In this document: positions 41,792 to 50,974 of the stretch, piece after piece
Layout: each line of letters starts with the position of its first letter
How positions within the stretch are numbered: the first letter of the stretch is position 1
Assembly: GCF_016009175.1 (NCBI RefSeq)
Contig: NZ_JADUCM010000001.1
Coordinates: 62,001-126,000, forward strand
From: Pseudomonas alkylphenolica
Lineage (GTDB): Bacteria > Pseudomonadota > Gammaproteobacteria > Pseudomonadales > Pseudomonadaceae
Direction: 5' to 3'
DNA: 64,000 nucleotides
The notes under the pieces: generated by a model
Databases searched by the model: none
Told to the model about the DNA's origin: nothing
What the model saw: only the letters and a program-made list of their open reading frames with translations
Made by a program: the position numbers and the translations under genes

Positions 41792-42157
41792 GAGGCGGCT
41801 CGGTAATGGCTTGCGGTACTGGGCTGTAAGCAAAAACATGGCCAATTGGTCAGATTATTGGCCGAGCCGCAGGCCAGAGCCGCTGGGCCCATTCATTGAT
41901 GTGTCGATGTTCATCATCGCGGCGGATCGTGCAGCGTCATGGAGCGGGCGGATGCGCTGCGATGGTGCACGCAAGCTGACTGGCTGTTGAACATGGAACT
42001 GTTTGCCCAGCAACAGCAGGGCAACACTTTGCTGTTCTGCAGGGTTGTAGGATTGTTGGATGAATCCTTCAACTAATTGAAATTAAAGGATTTTATTCGT
42101 TGGCATGGCTTGTGCCTTAGTCCTTGGCATCTCTGTACCCAGATCCAAGGAACGTCC
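41792..42157. promoter_or_regulatory. Divergent intergenic region, nucleoside and sulfur operons
   Basis: This 366-bp gap carries the promoters of two divergent operons. Near the ATPase gene lies CCAATTGGTCAGATTATTGG (41842-41861), containing the TTGGTCA box also seen at 38050. Near the sulfur gene is a sigma-54-like promoter (listed separately), preceded by an AT-rich stretch at 42070-42098 that could carry an activator site. No coding sequence is seen. Confidence 0.45.
42101..42115 (+). promoter_or_regulatory. Sigma-54-type promoter upstream of sulfur operon
   Basis: TGGCATGGCTTGTGC matches the -24/-12 consensus TGGCAC-N5-TTGC with invariant GG (42102-42103) and GC (42114-42115) at the exact spacing and two mismatches elsewhere. 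A start about 12 bases later would leave a 5' leader of about 30 bases before ATG 42158. The sigma-54 activator SfnR is encoded at 49865-50965, so control by it is likely but inferred. Confidence 0.6.
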
Positions 42158-43381
42158 ATGTCTACGCCCGCTGTCAGTGCCCATTACGATATCCGCCAAC
42201 CGGATGCCCACATCATTCGCGATGACGCCGAAGCCATCGCCGTAGCCCATCGCGTCGCTGCGCTGCTGCGCGAGGGCGCCAGTGAACGCGACCGCAATCG
42301 TCAGGTGCCGGCCGATGTAGTCGATGCCTATTCCAACAGTGGCCTGTGGGGCATCACCGTGCCGCGCAGCTACGGCGGCGCCGAAGTGTCTTTCGCCACC
42401 CTGGCCAAGGTCATTGCCATCGTTTCTGCCGCCGACCCGTCGCTGGGGCAGATCCCGCAAAACCATTACTGCCTGCTGGAAGACATTCGCCTGCAAGGCA
42501 GCGACGCACAGCAACGCTTCTTCTTTGTCCTGGTACTCAAGGGCCATCGCTTCGCCAATGCGCTTTCGGAAACCGGTGGCAAGACCGTGCAAGACATCAG
42601 CACCCGCCTGGTGGCCGAAGGCGATGGCTACCGCATCGACGGGCGCAAGGGCTATTGCACCGGCTCGCTGTACGCCCACTGGATCGGCGTGCTGGCGCTG
42701 GACGAGCAGGGCCGCGGGCAACTGGCCTTTGTTGAGCGCGGCACGCCGGGGCTGGTGGTGGTGGACGACTGGGACAGCATCGGCCAGCGCACCACTTCCA
42801 GCGGCACAGTGATCGCCGATGGCCTGCGCGTGCCGGCCTTCCACCTGTTCGCCAGCTACCGCTCCTATGAAAGCCCGACCCTGGCCGGGCCATTCGCCCA
42901 GCTGACCACTGCCGCCATCGATGCCGGCATCGGTCGCGCGGCGCTGGACGACACCATCGCCTTTGTTCGCGAGTACGCCCGCCCGTGGGTGGATGCCAAG
43001 GTCGACAAGGCCGGTGACGACCCGCTGACCATCATCCAGATCGGCTCCCTGGAGATCCGCCAGGAAGCCGCCGAAGCGCTGCTCGAGCGTGCGGGGTGGG
43101 TACTGGATGCGGCCAAGCCGGCACCGGATGAAGACAACGTCGCCGCTGCGTCGGTGGCAGTGGCCAAGGCCAAGGTGCTGACCACCGAGGCGGCCATCGA
43201 AGCCACCAACCGCCTGTTCGAGCTCGGCGGCACCCGCTCTTCCCAGGCCCGGCACAACTTTGATCGCCACTGGCGCAACGCCCGGGTGCATACCCTGCAC
43301 GACCCGGTGCGCTGGAAGTACCACCTGGTCGGCAACTGGGCGTTGAACGGCATCAAGCCGGCACGTCACGACTGGAACTGA
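42158..43381 (+). CDS. sfnB: SfnB-family sulfur acquisition oxidoreductase
   Basis: A 407-residue flavoprotein of the acyl-CoA dehydrogenase fold, DszC/SfnB branch, a flavin-dependent oxygenase rather than a beta-oxidation enzyme. Features: RQVPADVVDAYSNSGLWGIT, VPRSYGGAEVSFATLAKVIA, and the typical end RHNFDRHWRNARVHTLHDPV with KYHLVGNWALNG. It probably takes part in releasing sulfur from organosulfur compounds during sulfate limitation. CAAGGAA precedes ATG 42158; the LLM oxygenase gene follows after 9 bp. Confidence 0.82.
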   Translation: MSTPAVSAHYDIRQPDAHIIRDDAEAIAVAHRVAALLREGASERDRNRQVPADVVDAYSNSGLWGITVPRSYGGAEVSFATLAKVIAIVSAADPSLGQIPQNHYCLLEDIRLQGSDAQQRFFFVLVLKGHRFANALSETGGKTVQDISTRLVAEGDGYRIDGRKGYCTGSLYAHWIGVLALDEQGRGQLAFVERGTPGLVVVDDWDSIGQRTTSSGTVIADGLRVPAFHLFASYRSYESPTLAGPFAQLTTAAIDAGIGRAALDDTIAFVREYARPWVDAKVDKAGDDPLTIIQIGSLEIRQEAAEALLERAGWVLDAAKPAPDEDNVAAASVAVAKAKVLTTEAAIEATNRLFELGGTRSSQARHNFDRHWRNARVHTLHDPVRWKYHLVGNWALNGIKPARHDWN

Positions 43382-43390
43382 GGAGTGGCC

Positions 43391-44764
43391 ATGCCCAAAC
43401 ACATTCGCCTCAATGCCTTCGCCATGAACACCGTCGGGCACCTGTCGCCCGGCCTGTGGCGGCACCCGCGCGACCAGTCGCGGCGCTACACCGACATTCA
43501 TTACTGGGTCGAGCTGGCCAAGACCCTGGAACGCGGCCGCATCGACGGCCTGTTCATCGCCGACGTGCTGGGGGTGTATGACGTGTATGGCGGCAACGCC
43601 GATGCGGCCCTGAGCAATGGCGCTCAGGTGCCGGTCAACGATCCGCTGCAGCTGGTGCCGGCGATGGCCGCCGCCACTGAACACCTGGGGTTTGGCGTCA
43701 CCGCCTCGGTGTCGTTCGAGCACCCGTTTCCGTTCGCCCGGCGCATGTCGACCCTCGATCACCTGACCGGAGGGCGTGCCGGCTGGAACATCGTCACCTC
43801 GTACCTGAGCAGCGGTGCGCGCAACCTCGGGCAGCGCGAGCAGCTGTCCCACGACCAGCGTTATGCCCTGGCCGAGGAATACCTGCAGGTGTGCTACAAG
43901 CTCTGGGAAAGCAGCTGGGACGAGGACGCGGTGCGTGCCGACCGCGACAGCGGCGTCTACGCCGACCCGGCCAAGGTGCACGGCATCGAGCATGAAGGCA
44001 CTTACTTCAAGGTGCCGGGTTTTCACCTGTGCGAGCCGTCGCCGCAGCGCACCCCGGTGCTCTACCAGGCGGGCGCCTCCAGCCGAGGCCGGGCCTTTGC
44101 CGCGGCCAATGCGGAGTGTGTGTTCGTTGCCGCGCCAAGCAAGGCGGTGCTGAAAAAGCAGGTCGACGAATTCCGCGCTGCCGCCGTCGCCGCCGGGCGC
44201 GCGGCGGACGATATCGTCATCCTCGAACAGTTGACGGTGATCGTTGCCGAAACCGATGAGGCTGCGCTTGCCAGGCTGCGCGAATACCGCGAGTACGCCA
44301 GCGCCAGTGGCGCGCTGACCCTGATGTCGGGCTGGACCGGTATCGACTTCTCCCGCTATGACCCGGACCAGGTGCTGCGAGAAGTGCCGAGCGATGCCAT
44401 TCAGTCGGCGGTGGACGCCTTCACCCGCGCCGACCCCACCCGTACCTGGACCACCGCCGAAATTGCCGACTACTGCGCGATTGGCGGCGACGGCCCGGTG
44501 CTGGTGGGTTCGGCGAAAACGGTGGCCGACCAGTTGCAGGAATGGGTCGAGGCAACCGGCGTCGATGGCTTCAACCTGGCCAGCGTGGTGGCGCCGGAGA
44601 CCTTCGTCGCCGTGGTTGACCTGCTGGTGCCGGAGTTGCAGGCACGCGGCCTGTTCAAGCGCGAGTACACCGAGGGCACCCTGCGCCACAAGCTGTTTGG
44701 CCAGGGCGATCGCCTGTGCGCACCGCACCCGGTGGCTGCCCTGCGACGGAGGGCCGGCGAATGA
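43391..44764 (+). CDS. LLM-class flavin monooxygenase, NtaA/SnaA/DszA family
   Basis: A 457-residue FMNH2-dependent monooxygenase. Family patterns include HIRLNAFAMNTVGHLSPGLW, DGLFIADVLGVYDVYGG, FEHPFPFARRMSTLDHLTGG with RAGWNIVTSYL, and QAGASSRGRAFAAANAEC. DszA/NtaA-type enzymes cleave sulfones, nitrilotriacetate and related compounds using reduced flavin from a reductase. Within this operon a sulfur source is the likely substrate. ATG 43391 is chosen after AGGAGTGG; the end overlaps the metI-like gene by four bases. Confidence 0.87.
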   Translation: MPKHIRLNAFAMNTVGHLSPGLWRHPRDQSRRYTDIHYWVELAKTLERGRIDGLFIADVLGVYDVYGGNADAALSNGAQVPVNDPLQLVPAMAAATEHLGFGVTASVSFEHPFPFARRMSTLDHLTGGRAGWNIVTSYLSSGARNLGQREQLSHDQRYALAEEYLQVCYKLWESSWDEDAVRADRDSGVYADPAKVHGIEHEGTYFKVPGFHLCEPSPQRTPVLYQAGASSRGRAFAAANAECVFVAAPSKAVLKKQVDEFRAAAVAAGRAADDIVILEQLTVIVAETDEAALARLREYREYASASGALTLMSGWTGIDFSRYDPDQVLREVPSDAIQSAVDAFTRADPTRTWTTAEIADYCAIGGDGPVLVGSAKTVADQLQEWVEATGVDGFNLASVVAPETFVAVVDLLVPELQARGLFKREYTEGTLRHKLFGQGDRLCAPHPVAALRRRAGE

Positions 44765-45426
44765 ACGAATGGCTGGTCAACCTGGACTGGTTCGAAGTCG
44801 GCCAGGCCAGCCTGGAAACCCTGAGCATGCTCGGTGCGGCGCTGGCGTTCACCGTGCTGCTCGGGCTGCCACTGGGGGTGTTGCTGTACCTCACCGGCCA
44901 GCGCCAGCTGTTGTCCAGCCCGGTGCTGTACCGCTGCCTGTCGGTGGTGGCCAACGTGCTGCGCTCGCTGCCGTTCATCATTCTGCTGATCGTGCTGATT
45001 CCAGTGACGACGTTACTCACCGGCACCTCGCTGGGGGTACGCGGCACCATTCCACCGCTGGTGGTGGGTTGTACGCCGTTCTTTGCGCGGCTGGTGGAAG
45101 CTGCGTTGCGTGAAGTCGACCGCGGGCTGGTCGAAGCCAGCCAGGCCATGGGCGGCAGCACCTGGCAGATCATCCGCTACACGCTGTTGCCGGAGTCGCG
45201 CACCGGGCTGATTGCTGCCGTTACCGTGACGGCCATCGTGCTGGTGGATTACACCGCCATGGCCGGGGTGATTGGTGGCGGAGGCCTCGGCGACCTGGCG
45301 ATCCGCTTTGGTTACCAGCGCTTCCAGACCGATGTGATGGTGGTCACCGTGCTGCTGCTGATCGTGCTGGTGCAGGCCCTGCAGATGAGCGGCGACCGCC
45401 TGGTGCGGTATTTCACCCGCCGCTGA
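44761..45426 (+). CDS. metI: Methionine-type ABC transporter permease
   Basis: A 221-residue inner-membrane permease of the MetI family, with five hydrophobic helices and the EAA loop LVEASQAMGGSTWQIIRYTL, then ESRTGLIAAVTVT and DYTAMAGVIGGGGLGDLAIR, which are family signatures. It starts inside the oxygenase gene's stop (ATGA). The order here is I-Q-N rather than the more common N-I-Q. The ligand may be methionine or another organosulfur compound. Confidence 0.91.
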   Translation: MNEWLVNLDWFEVGQASLETLSMLGAALAFTVLLGLPLGVLLYLTGQRQLLSSPVLYRCLSVVANVLRSLPFIILLIVLIPVTTLLTGTSLGVRGTIPPLVVGCTPFFARLVEAALREVDRGLVEASQAMGGSTWQIIRYTLLPESRTGLIAAVTVTAIVLVDYTAMAGVIGGGGLGDLAIRFGYQRFQTDVMVVTVLLLIVLVQALQMSGDRLVRYFTRR

Positions 45427-45522
45427 ATGTTCCGTTACCCGCCTGCGGCAGCCGGGATTCGCTGCCGCACCGGCCCCACGTTCGCCAGACGACGGCCCAC
45501 CTTTTTGCTCAGGAGTCAGACC

Positions 45523-46299
45523 ATGTTCAAGCAGTCTCTGGCGGTGTTGGCCGCCGCGATCATCAGCCTCTCGGCGCATGCCAACGAAAAGCTCACCGTC
45601 GGCGCCACCCCGGTGCCACACGCGGAAATCCTCGAGTTCGTCAAACCCGTGCTGGCCAAGGAAGGCGTGGACCTCGACATCAAAGTCTTCACCGACTTCA
45701 TCCAGCCCAACCAGCAACTGGCAGAGAAAAACCTCGACGCCAACTACTACCAGTACCGGCCGTTCCTCGATGACTACAACAAGACCCGCCACACCGACCT
45801 GGTGCCGGTGGTGGGCGTGCACATCGAGCCTTTCGGTGCCTACTCCACCAGGATCAAGGACCTGAAGGACCTGCCCGATGGCGCCAGCGTCGCCATTCCC
45901 AACGACCCGGTGAACACCGGTCGGGCCCTGGTGCTGCTGCACGAAGCCGGGCTGATCAAGCTCAAGGACCCGAGCAACACCCTGGCGACCCAGCGCGACA
46001 TCGCCGAAAACCCCAAGCGCCTGAAAATCCGCGAACTGGAAGGCGCGCTGCTGGCCCGTGCGGTGAACCAGGTTGACCTGGCCTTCGTCTTCGCCAACTA
46101 CGCGCTGGAAGCCGGTATCGATACCAACAGCGCACTGATCGTCGAGAAAGGCAAAGACCTCTACGTCGAGTACCTCGTGGCGCGGCCGGACAACCTTCAG
46201 GATCCGGGCATCCAGAAACTGGCCAAGGCGCTGAATACGCCTGAAGTGCGCAACTTCATCCTGACCCGTTACAAAGGGCAGATTGCGCCCGGGTTCTGA
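45523..46299 (+). CDS. metQ: MetQ-family substrate-binding protein
   Basis: A 258-residue binding protein of the NlpA/MetQ family. The signal is LAVLAAAIISLSAHA, followed by NEKLTVGATPVPHAEILEFV. Further marks are DANYYQYRPFLDDYNKT, IEPFGAYSTRIKDLKDLPDG and SVAIPNDPVNTGRALVLLHE. No lipobox is seen, so it is probably free in the periplasm. AGGAG lies before ATG 45523. It delivers its ligand to the adjacent permease. Confidence 0.91.
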   Translation: MFKQSLAVLAAAIISLSAHANEKLTVGATPVPHAEILEFVKPVLAKEGVDLDIKVFTDFIQPNQQLAEKNLDANYYQYRPFLDDYNKTRHTDLVPVVGVHIEPFGAYSTRIKDLKDLPDGASVAIPNDPVNTGRALVLLHEAGLIKLKDPSNTLATQRDIAENPKRLKIRELEGALLARAVNQVDLAFVFANYALEAGIDTNSALIVEKGKDLYVEYLVARPDNLQDPGIQKLAKALNTPEVRNFILTRYKGQIAPGF

Positions 46300-46334
46300 T
46301 CTTTGTTATTTCCAGCTGACGGGGCATTGCAAAC

Positions 46335-47339
46335 GTGACGCACTTTTCCCAGCAACTCCTTGCCAGTGCCGTGCCCCTGCAACTGCGCGGCATTGGCAAA
46401 CGCTATGGCGAACTGACCGCGCTGCAGGGCATTGACCTGCAGGTTCAGCGCGGCGAAATCTTCGGCATCATCGGTCGCAGCGGCGCGGGCAAGTCGTCGC
46501 TGTTGCGCCTGATCAACCGCCTGGAAACCCCGACTGAAGGCCAGGTACTGATCAATGGTGCGGACATCGGCGCCCTGACCGGGGCGCAACTGCAACCGTT
46601 GCGTCGTCCGGTGGCGATGATCTTCCAGCACTTCAACCTGATGGCCACCCGCACAGTGGCCGAGAACATCGAACTGCCGCTGCGCATGGCCGGTGTGCCA
46701 GCAGCGGAGCGGGCGCGGCGGGTAGATGAACTGCTGCAACTGGTGGGCCTGGTAGAGCGCCGCGCGGCGTATCCGGCGCAGTTGTCCGGCGGGCAGAAGC
46801 AGCGGGTCGGCATTGCCCGTGCGCTGGTGCTGGAGCCACAGATTCTGCTGTGCGACGAAGCCACCTCGGCGCTGGACCCGGAAAGCACCCAGGCGATCCT
46901 GCAGTTGCTGCGCGACATCAACCGGCGGCTGGGCCTGACCATTGTCTTGATCACCCATGAGATGGAAGTGATCCGCGACCTTTGCCACCGCGTGGCGGTG
47001 CTCGAGCGCGGGCGGGTGGTCGAGCAGGGTGAGGTGTGGCGGGTGTTTGGGGATCCGCGTCATGAAGTGAGCCGGCTATTGCTGGCGGGGTCGGCGCATG
47101 TGCAGGAGGCGGGGTCGGTAGCTGAGGATGAAGCGCTGGTGGATCTGCACTTTACCGGTGAGCGCGGCCTGGAGCCTGACCTGGCCGCGCTGTCGGCGTT
47201 GCTGCCGGGGTTGCGCCTGGTGCAAGGCGGGGTAGAACGGATTCAAGGCCGGGCCCTGGGCCGCTTGCGCCTGGCAGTGCGGGGTGGGGATTTGCAGCGG
47301 GTAGAAGGCCTGGCTGACCGGGTGGAGCGGGTTCGCTAG
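46335..47339 (+). CDS. metN: Methionine-type ABC transporter ATP-binding protein
   Basis: A 334-residue ATPase. Walker A is GRSGAGKSS (47-55), the Q-loop reads [20 protein letters not shown], the signature is [15 protein letters not shown] and Walker [14 protein letters not shown]. The C-terminal 70 residues resemble the regulatory NIL domain of MetN ([20 protein letters not shown]). GTG 46335 is the start with a weak site. It is the last gene of the operon; a repeat-rich gap follows. Confidence 0.9.
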   Translation: MTHFSQQLLASAVPLQLRGIGKRYGELTALQGIDLQVQRGEIFGIIGRSGAGKSSLLRLINRLETPTEGQVLINGADIGALTGAQLQPLRRPVAMIFQHFNLMATRTVAENIELPLRMAGVPAAERARRVDELLQLVGLVERRAAYPAQLSGGQKQRVGIARALVLEPQILLCDEATSALDPESTQAILQLLRDINRRLGLTIVLITHEMEVIRDLCHRVAVLERGRVVEQGEVWRVFGDPRHEVSRLLLAGSAHVQEAGSVAEDEALVDLHFTGERGLEPDLAALSALLPGLRLVQGGVERIQGRALGRLRLAVRGGDLQRVEGLADRVERVR

Positions 47340-47360
47340 CCTGGTGTGTCGCTGCTGTTA

Positions 47361-47815
47361 TAGGAGCTGGCGCAGCCTGCGATCTGGTGCGCAGCGCCAG
47401 CAGTGGCGGCTGATGCTGTGTGTCAGTCCAGCCGGGGTCGCCGGTGTTGCGGCCGCTGCGCGCCCGATCGCCGGCAAGCCAGGCTCCCACAGGTTTCGGT
47501 ACACGCCATTCATGCTTCTGGCCGAAGGCCGTAGGAGCTGGCGCAGCCTGCGATCGAGTGCGCAGCGCCAGCAGTGGCGGCTGATGCTGTGTGTCAGGCC
47601 AGCCGGGGTCGCCGGTGTTGCGGCCGCTGCGCGCCCGATCGCCGGCAAGCCAGGCTCCCACAGGTTTCGGTACACGTCATTCATGCTTCTGGCCGAAGGC
47701 GGTAGGAGCTGGCGCAGCCGGCGATCGAGCGCGCAGCGGTCGTGCTGCGCGGATTGGCCTTGGGGCTGCTGCGCTGCCCATCGCCGGCGCTGCCGGCTCC
47801 CACAGGGTGCCACGA
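47361..47815 (+). repeat. Tandem 171-bp REP-derived repeat
   Basis: Units begin with TAGGAGCTGGCGCAGCC at 47361, 47532 and 47703, an exact 171-bp period. The first two units are almost identical, with only a few substitutions. The third keeps about 113 bp and diverges. Each unit contains a REP-like GGAGCTGGCGCAGCCTGCGA and an opposite GATCGCCGGCAAGCCAGGCT then CCCACAGG. No gene is seen in this 482-bp gap between the two convergent sulfur operons. Confidence 0.85.
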
Positions 47816-47821
47816 AGGGCA

Positions 47822-48670
47822 TCACTCGATGTTCAAGACCCGCGCCGCATTGCCGTAAAAGAACTTCTCCAGCACCTCATCACGCAGGCCCAACCGCTGC
47901 GCATCTTCGATGCTCTGGCGGATCGGCCTGAAGGTGTAGGACGAGCCAAACAGCAGCTGGTCAGCGAGAAAACCGTTGGCCGCCTGCACATAGGCTTCAC
48001 TACCGGCCTGGAAGAGATACATGTCCGGCAACAGGTGGATGTTCTGGTACAGAAAGGCCACGCCAATTGCCTGCTGCACATTTGGCCAGTAACCATGGCT
48101 GACCACGATCTTCAGCTCAGGAAACGCACGGGCCACAGCGGCCAGGCGCCCCGGATCGTTATAGGCCGGGTCCGGGGTGGTCGGGCCGCTCATGACGAAC
48201 AGCGGCACGCCTCGCGCTTGCAAATGCGCGTAGATCGGCCAGTACAGCGGGTCATCGGCATGCCGCGCCGGCTCGGCGAAGCCGGGTTCCAGGTCGATGG
48301 CGGCGAGACCAAGCACATCGATCGCCCGGTCAATTTCCGCCAGCGCACCTTCCACGCCCTGCAACACCGGCTCCACTGCGCCAACGCCGATCAGTTCGGC
48401 ATGGCCGTTCACCACGCAGTGGATCAGGTCGTTAGGCAGGTGCTGGGTAGGCGTGTGACGGCCTACCACCACCGCCTTGTACAGGCCCGCCTCACGGACT
48501 TCGTCAAGAAAGCCTTGCTGGGTCAGTGAGCGCTCGAAGTGGTTGTCCGCACCACGGGTACCGACGCGCCGATTGAGCCAGCGCGTGGTGGTGTGCTCGG
48601 GCGAACCCGGCACCGCGCCGAAGAACGGATGAAGGAACGCCGGGCGGCAACGCAGGTCGATGATTTTCAT
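47822..48670 (-). CDS. Amidohydrolase-family protein
   Basis: A 282-residue TIM-barrel metal-dependent hydrolase of the amidohydrolase type. It starts [20 protein letters not shown]; other patterns are [30 protein letters not shown] and a late [17 protein letters not shown]. The usual HxH opening is replaced by DLRCRP, so the metal site may be atypical. It overlaps the monooxygenase gene by four bases and is the last gene of the sfn-type operon; it may process the product of desulfonation. Confidence 0.8.
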   Translation of the reverse strand: MKIIDLRCRPAFLHPFFGAVPGSPEHTTTRWLNRRVGTRGADNHFERSLTQQGFLDEVREAGLYKAVVVGRHTPTQHLPNDLIHCVVNGHAELIGVGAVEPVLQGVEGALAEIDRAIDVLGLAAIDLEPGFAEPARHADDPLYWPIYAHLQARGVPLFVMSGPTTPDPAYNDPGRLAAVARAFPELKIVVSHGYWPNVQQAIGVAFLYQNIHLLPDMYLFQAGSEAYVQAANGFLADQLLFGSSYTFRPIRQSIEDAQRLGLRDEVLEKFFYGNAARVLNIE

Positions 48671-49803
48671 GCCGCCTGCTCCTTGCCCTTGTTGGCCCGC
48701 ACATCAAATGCACCGCCGGTAAAAGCACCGTCGACGGTGACCTTGCCTTTACCCGGCAGCAGCGGAAACACCAGCTCGGCAAAGCGGTAGGCTTCCTCCA
48801 GGTGCGGGTAGCCGGACAGCACAAAGCTGTCGACGCCCAGGTCAGCGTATTCGAGCAGGCGTGCGGCCACGGTCTGCGGATCGCCCACCAGCGCCGTGCC
48901 GGCACCGCCGCGCACCAGGCCGACACCGGCCCAGAGGTTCGGCGCCACTTCCAGTTTGTTGCGGTCGCCGCCATGCAGCGCGGCCATGCGCCGCTGGCCT
49001 TCGGAGTCCATCTTCGCGTAGTTGGCCTGAGCCGCGGCGATGGTGTCTTCGTCCAGATGGCTGATCAGTTCGTCGGCAGCGGCCCAGGCCGCTTCGTTGG
49101 TTTCGCGCACAATCACGTGCAGGCGCACACCGAAACGCACAGTGCGGCCATGGCGCTCGGCGCGGGCACGCACGTCGGCAATTTTCTCGGCGACGGCGGC
49201 AGGCGGCTCGCCCCAGGTCAGGTAGGCATCCACGTGTTTGGCTGCCAGTTCATGTGCCGCCGGCGAGGAGCCGCCGAAGTACAGCGGCGGGTATGGCTGC
49301 TGCACCGGCGGGAAGAAGTTCTGTGCACCCTCGACTTTCAGGTGCTTGCCGTCGAAGTCGACGGTCTCGCCGGTCAGCAGGCGGCGCCAGATGGTGAGGA
49401 ATTCGTCCGACGCTTCATAGCGCTCGTCGTGCTTGAGGAATACACCATCGGCGGCCAGTTCAGTGGCATCGCCGCCGGGTACCACGTTGAGCAGCAGGCG
49501 GCCGTTGCTGGCCTGGTCGAGGGTGGCGGCCTGACGCGCCGAGGCGGTGGGGTTGCCCAGCGAGGTGCGCAGGGCCACCAGCAGTTTGATCCGCTGGGTG
49601 ACCGGCACCAGGCTGGCAGCGGTGACCCACGGGTCCAGGCAGCTGGCGCCGGTGGGAATCAGCAGGCCGTCGTAGCCCAGCTGATCGGCCGCCACCGCGA
49701 TCTGGCGCATGTAGGCGTTGGTCGCCGGGCGGCCACTGGCCGAATGGCCCAGGTAGCGGGTGTCGCCGGAAGTCGGCAGGAACCAGAAAATATCGAGACT
49801 CAT
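48667..49803 (-). CDS. ssuD: FMNH2-dependent alkanesulfonate monooxygenase
   Basis: A 378-residue LLM monooxygenase of the SsuD/MsuD type, close to the family's usual 380. Marks: [20 protein letters not shown] at the N-terminus, [20 protein letters not shown] (with the conserved Cys), [20 protein letters not shown] and a C-terminal [20 protein letters not shown]. It converts alkanesulfonates to aldehyde and sulfite with FMNH2 supplied by the reductase encoded upstream. ATG 49803 has GAGGAT upstream. The order in this operon differs from msuEDC. Confidence 0.89.
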   Translation of the reverse strand: MSLDIFWFLPTSGDTRYLGHSASGRPATNAYMRQIAVAADQLGYDGLLIPTGASCLDPWVTAASLVPVTQRIKLLVALRTSLGNPTASARQAATLDQASNGRLLLNVVPGGDATELAADGVFLKHDERYEASDEFLTIWRRLLTGETVDFDGKHLKVEGAQNFFPPVQQPYPPLYFGGSSPAAHELAAKHVDAYLTWGEPPAAVAEKIADVRARAERHGRTVRFGVRLHVIVRETNEAAWAAADELISHLDEDTIAAAQANYAKMDSEGQRRMAALHGGDRNKLEVAPNLWAGVGLVRGGAGTALVGDPQTVAARLLEYADLGVDSFVLSGYPHLEEAYRFAELVFPLLPGKGKVTVDGAFTGGAFDVRANKGKEQAA

Positions 49804-49864
49804 AAAAAGCATCCTCATTGCCATCGTCAGAAGGGGGCACGCGCGGCAGTGGTTTTCTAAGTGT

Positions 49865-50965
49865 TCAGATCGACAGGTTGATCACCCGGCCATCGAAACC
49901 GCCAGGGGCGGCACGGCGCTTGTTGACCACCAGTTCGCCGATGCGGATCAGGTGAGTACGGGTGATGTTGCGTGACAGGCCCAGCAGCTGCGCGGTGTGG
50001 ACCTGGTTGTGATGACAGAAGCGATAGGCCGCGCGGAGCAGGGCGTCCTCGACCTTTTCGTGAAGGCCTTCGCCTTGTTCCTCGAACAGCCTCAGCAAGG
50101 CCCGTTGCAACAGTTCGTCTGCGCTTTCCTCACGTGCCCGGCTGCTGGCTTCGCGGCCGATACGCAGGTTGGACAGGTGCAGGTCTTCGGCGCGGATGAC
50201 CTGGTTGCGGCAGATCAGCAGGGTGTGGTGAATGACGTTTTCCAGCTCACGGATATTGCCCGGCCAGTCGTAGCCCGCCAGGCGCTGGCGCGCCTCTTCG
50301 CTGAGGCTGACATCGGCATAGCCGAGGCGCCGGCTGTATTCGGCGATGAAGTGCCGGGCCAGGGGCAGGATATCGCCCGGACGTTCACGCAGCGGGTGCA
50401 ATTGCAGGCTGACCACGTTGAGGCGGTAGTACAGGTCTTCGCGAAAATGCCCGGCGTTGATTGCCTTTTCCAGGTGGACGTTGGTGGCCGCCAGCACCCG
50501 CACATTGATCGGAATGCTTTTGCGCGAACCGAGGCGCACCACTTCACGTTCCTGCAGTACCCGCAGCAGCTTGACCTGGATCGGCATCGGCAGGTCACCG
50601 ATTTCGTCGAGGAACAGCGTGCCGCCGTTGGCTTCTTCGAACCAGCCGGCCTTGGCCGCCAGGGCGCCGGTAAAGGCACCTTTCTCGTGCCCGAACAGCT
50701 CGGCCTCCACCAGCGACTCGGAAAACGCGCCGCAGTTGACCGCCATGAACGGGCCGTTGCGCCGTCCACTGAGGTTATGGATATGCCGTGCCACCAGCTC
50801 CTTGCCGGTCCCGGTCTCGCCGATGATCAGCACACTGGCCTCGCTCGGCGCGACCTGTTGCAGGTGGGCCAGCAGCGCCTGCGAGTGCGGGTCTTCGAAG
50901 ACCTGCGCAGTAGCGCGGATCGAGGTGGCCAGGGACGGGGACGGGGGCAGGGTCAGCAGTTGCAT
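49865..50965 (-). CDS. sfnR: Sigma-54-dependent regulator SfnR
   Basis: A 366-residue enhancer-binding protein with almost no N-terminal sensor: the AAA+ domain starts near residue 20. Walker A is GETGTGKE (49-56), GAFTGA is intact (96-101) and Walker [11 protein letters not shown] (114-123). A C-terminal HTH follows ([20 protein letters not shown]). SfnR proteins activate dimethyl-sulfone and related genes under sulfur limitation and are themselves regulated at transcription, which fits the lack of a sensor. It follows sfnC by 9 bp. Confidence 0.88.
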   Translation of the reverse strand: MQLLTLPPSPSLATSIRATAQVFEDPHSQALLAHLQQVAPSEASVLIIGETGTGKELVARHIHNLSGRRNGPFMAVNCGAFSESLVEAELFGHEKGAFTGALAAKAGWFEEANGGTLFLDEIGDLPMPIQVKLLRVLQEREVVRLGSRKSIPINVRVLAATNVHLEKAINAGHFREDLYYRLNVVSLQLHPLRERPGDILPLARHFIAEYSRRLGYADVSLSEEARQRLAGYDWPGNIRELENVIHHTLLICRNQVIRAEDLHLSNLRIGREASSRAREESADELLQRALLRLFEEQGEGLHEKVEDALLRAAYRFCHHNQVHTAQLLGLSRNITRTHLIRIGELVVNKRRAAPGGFDGRVINLSI

Positions 50966-50974
50966 GGACGGGCC

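Noticed and set aside
42083..44728. 881-codon open frame on the minus strand opposite the sulfur oxygenases
   Set aside because: Antisense shadow of the sfnB-like and DszA-like genes; no domain pattern in the translation.
47361..47815. CRISPR-like array
   Set aside because: The repeat unit is a 171-bp continuous duplication, not short repeats with unique spacers.
47344..47931. Plus-strand open frames through the tandem repeat
   Set aside because: They translate repeated REP sequence and run into the amidohydrolase gene on the opposite strand; no ribosome site.
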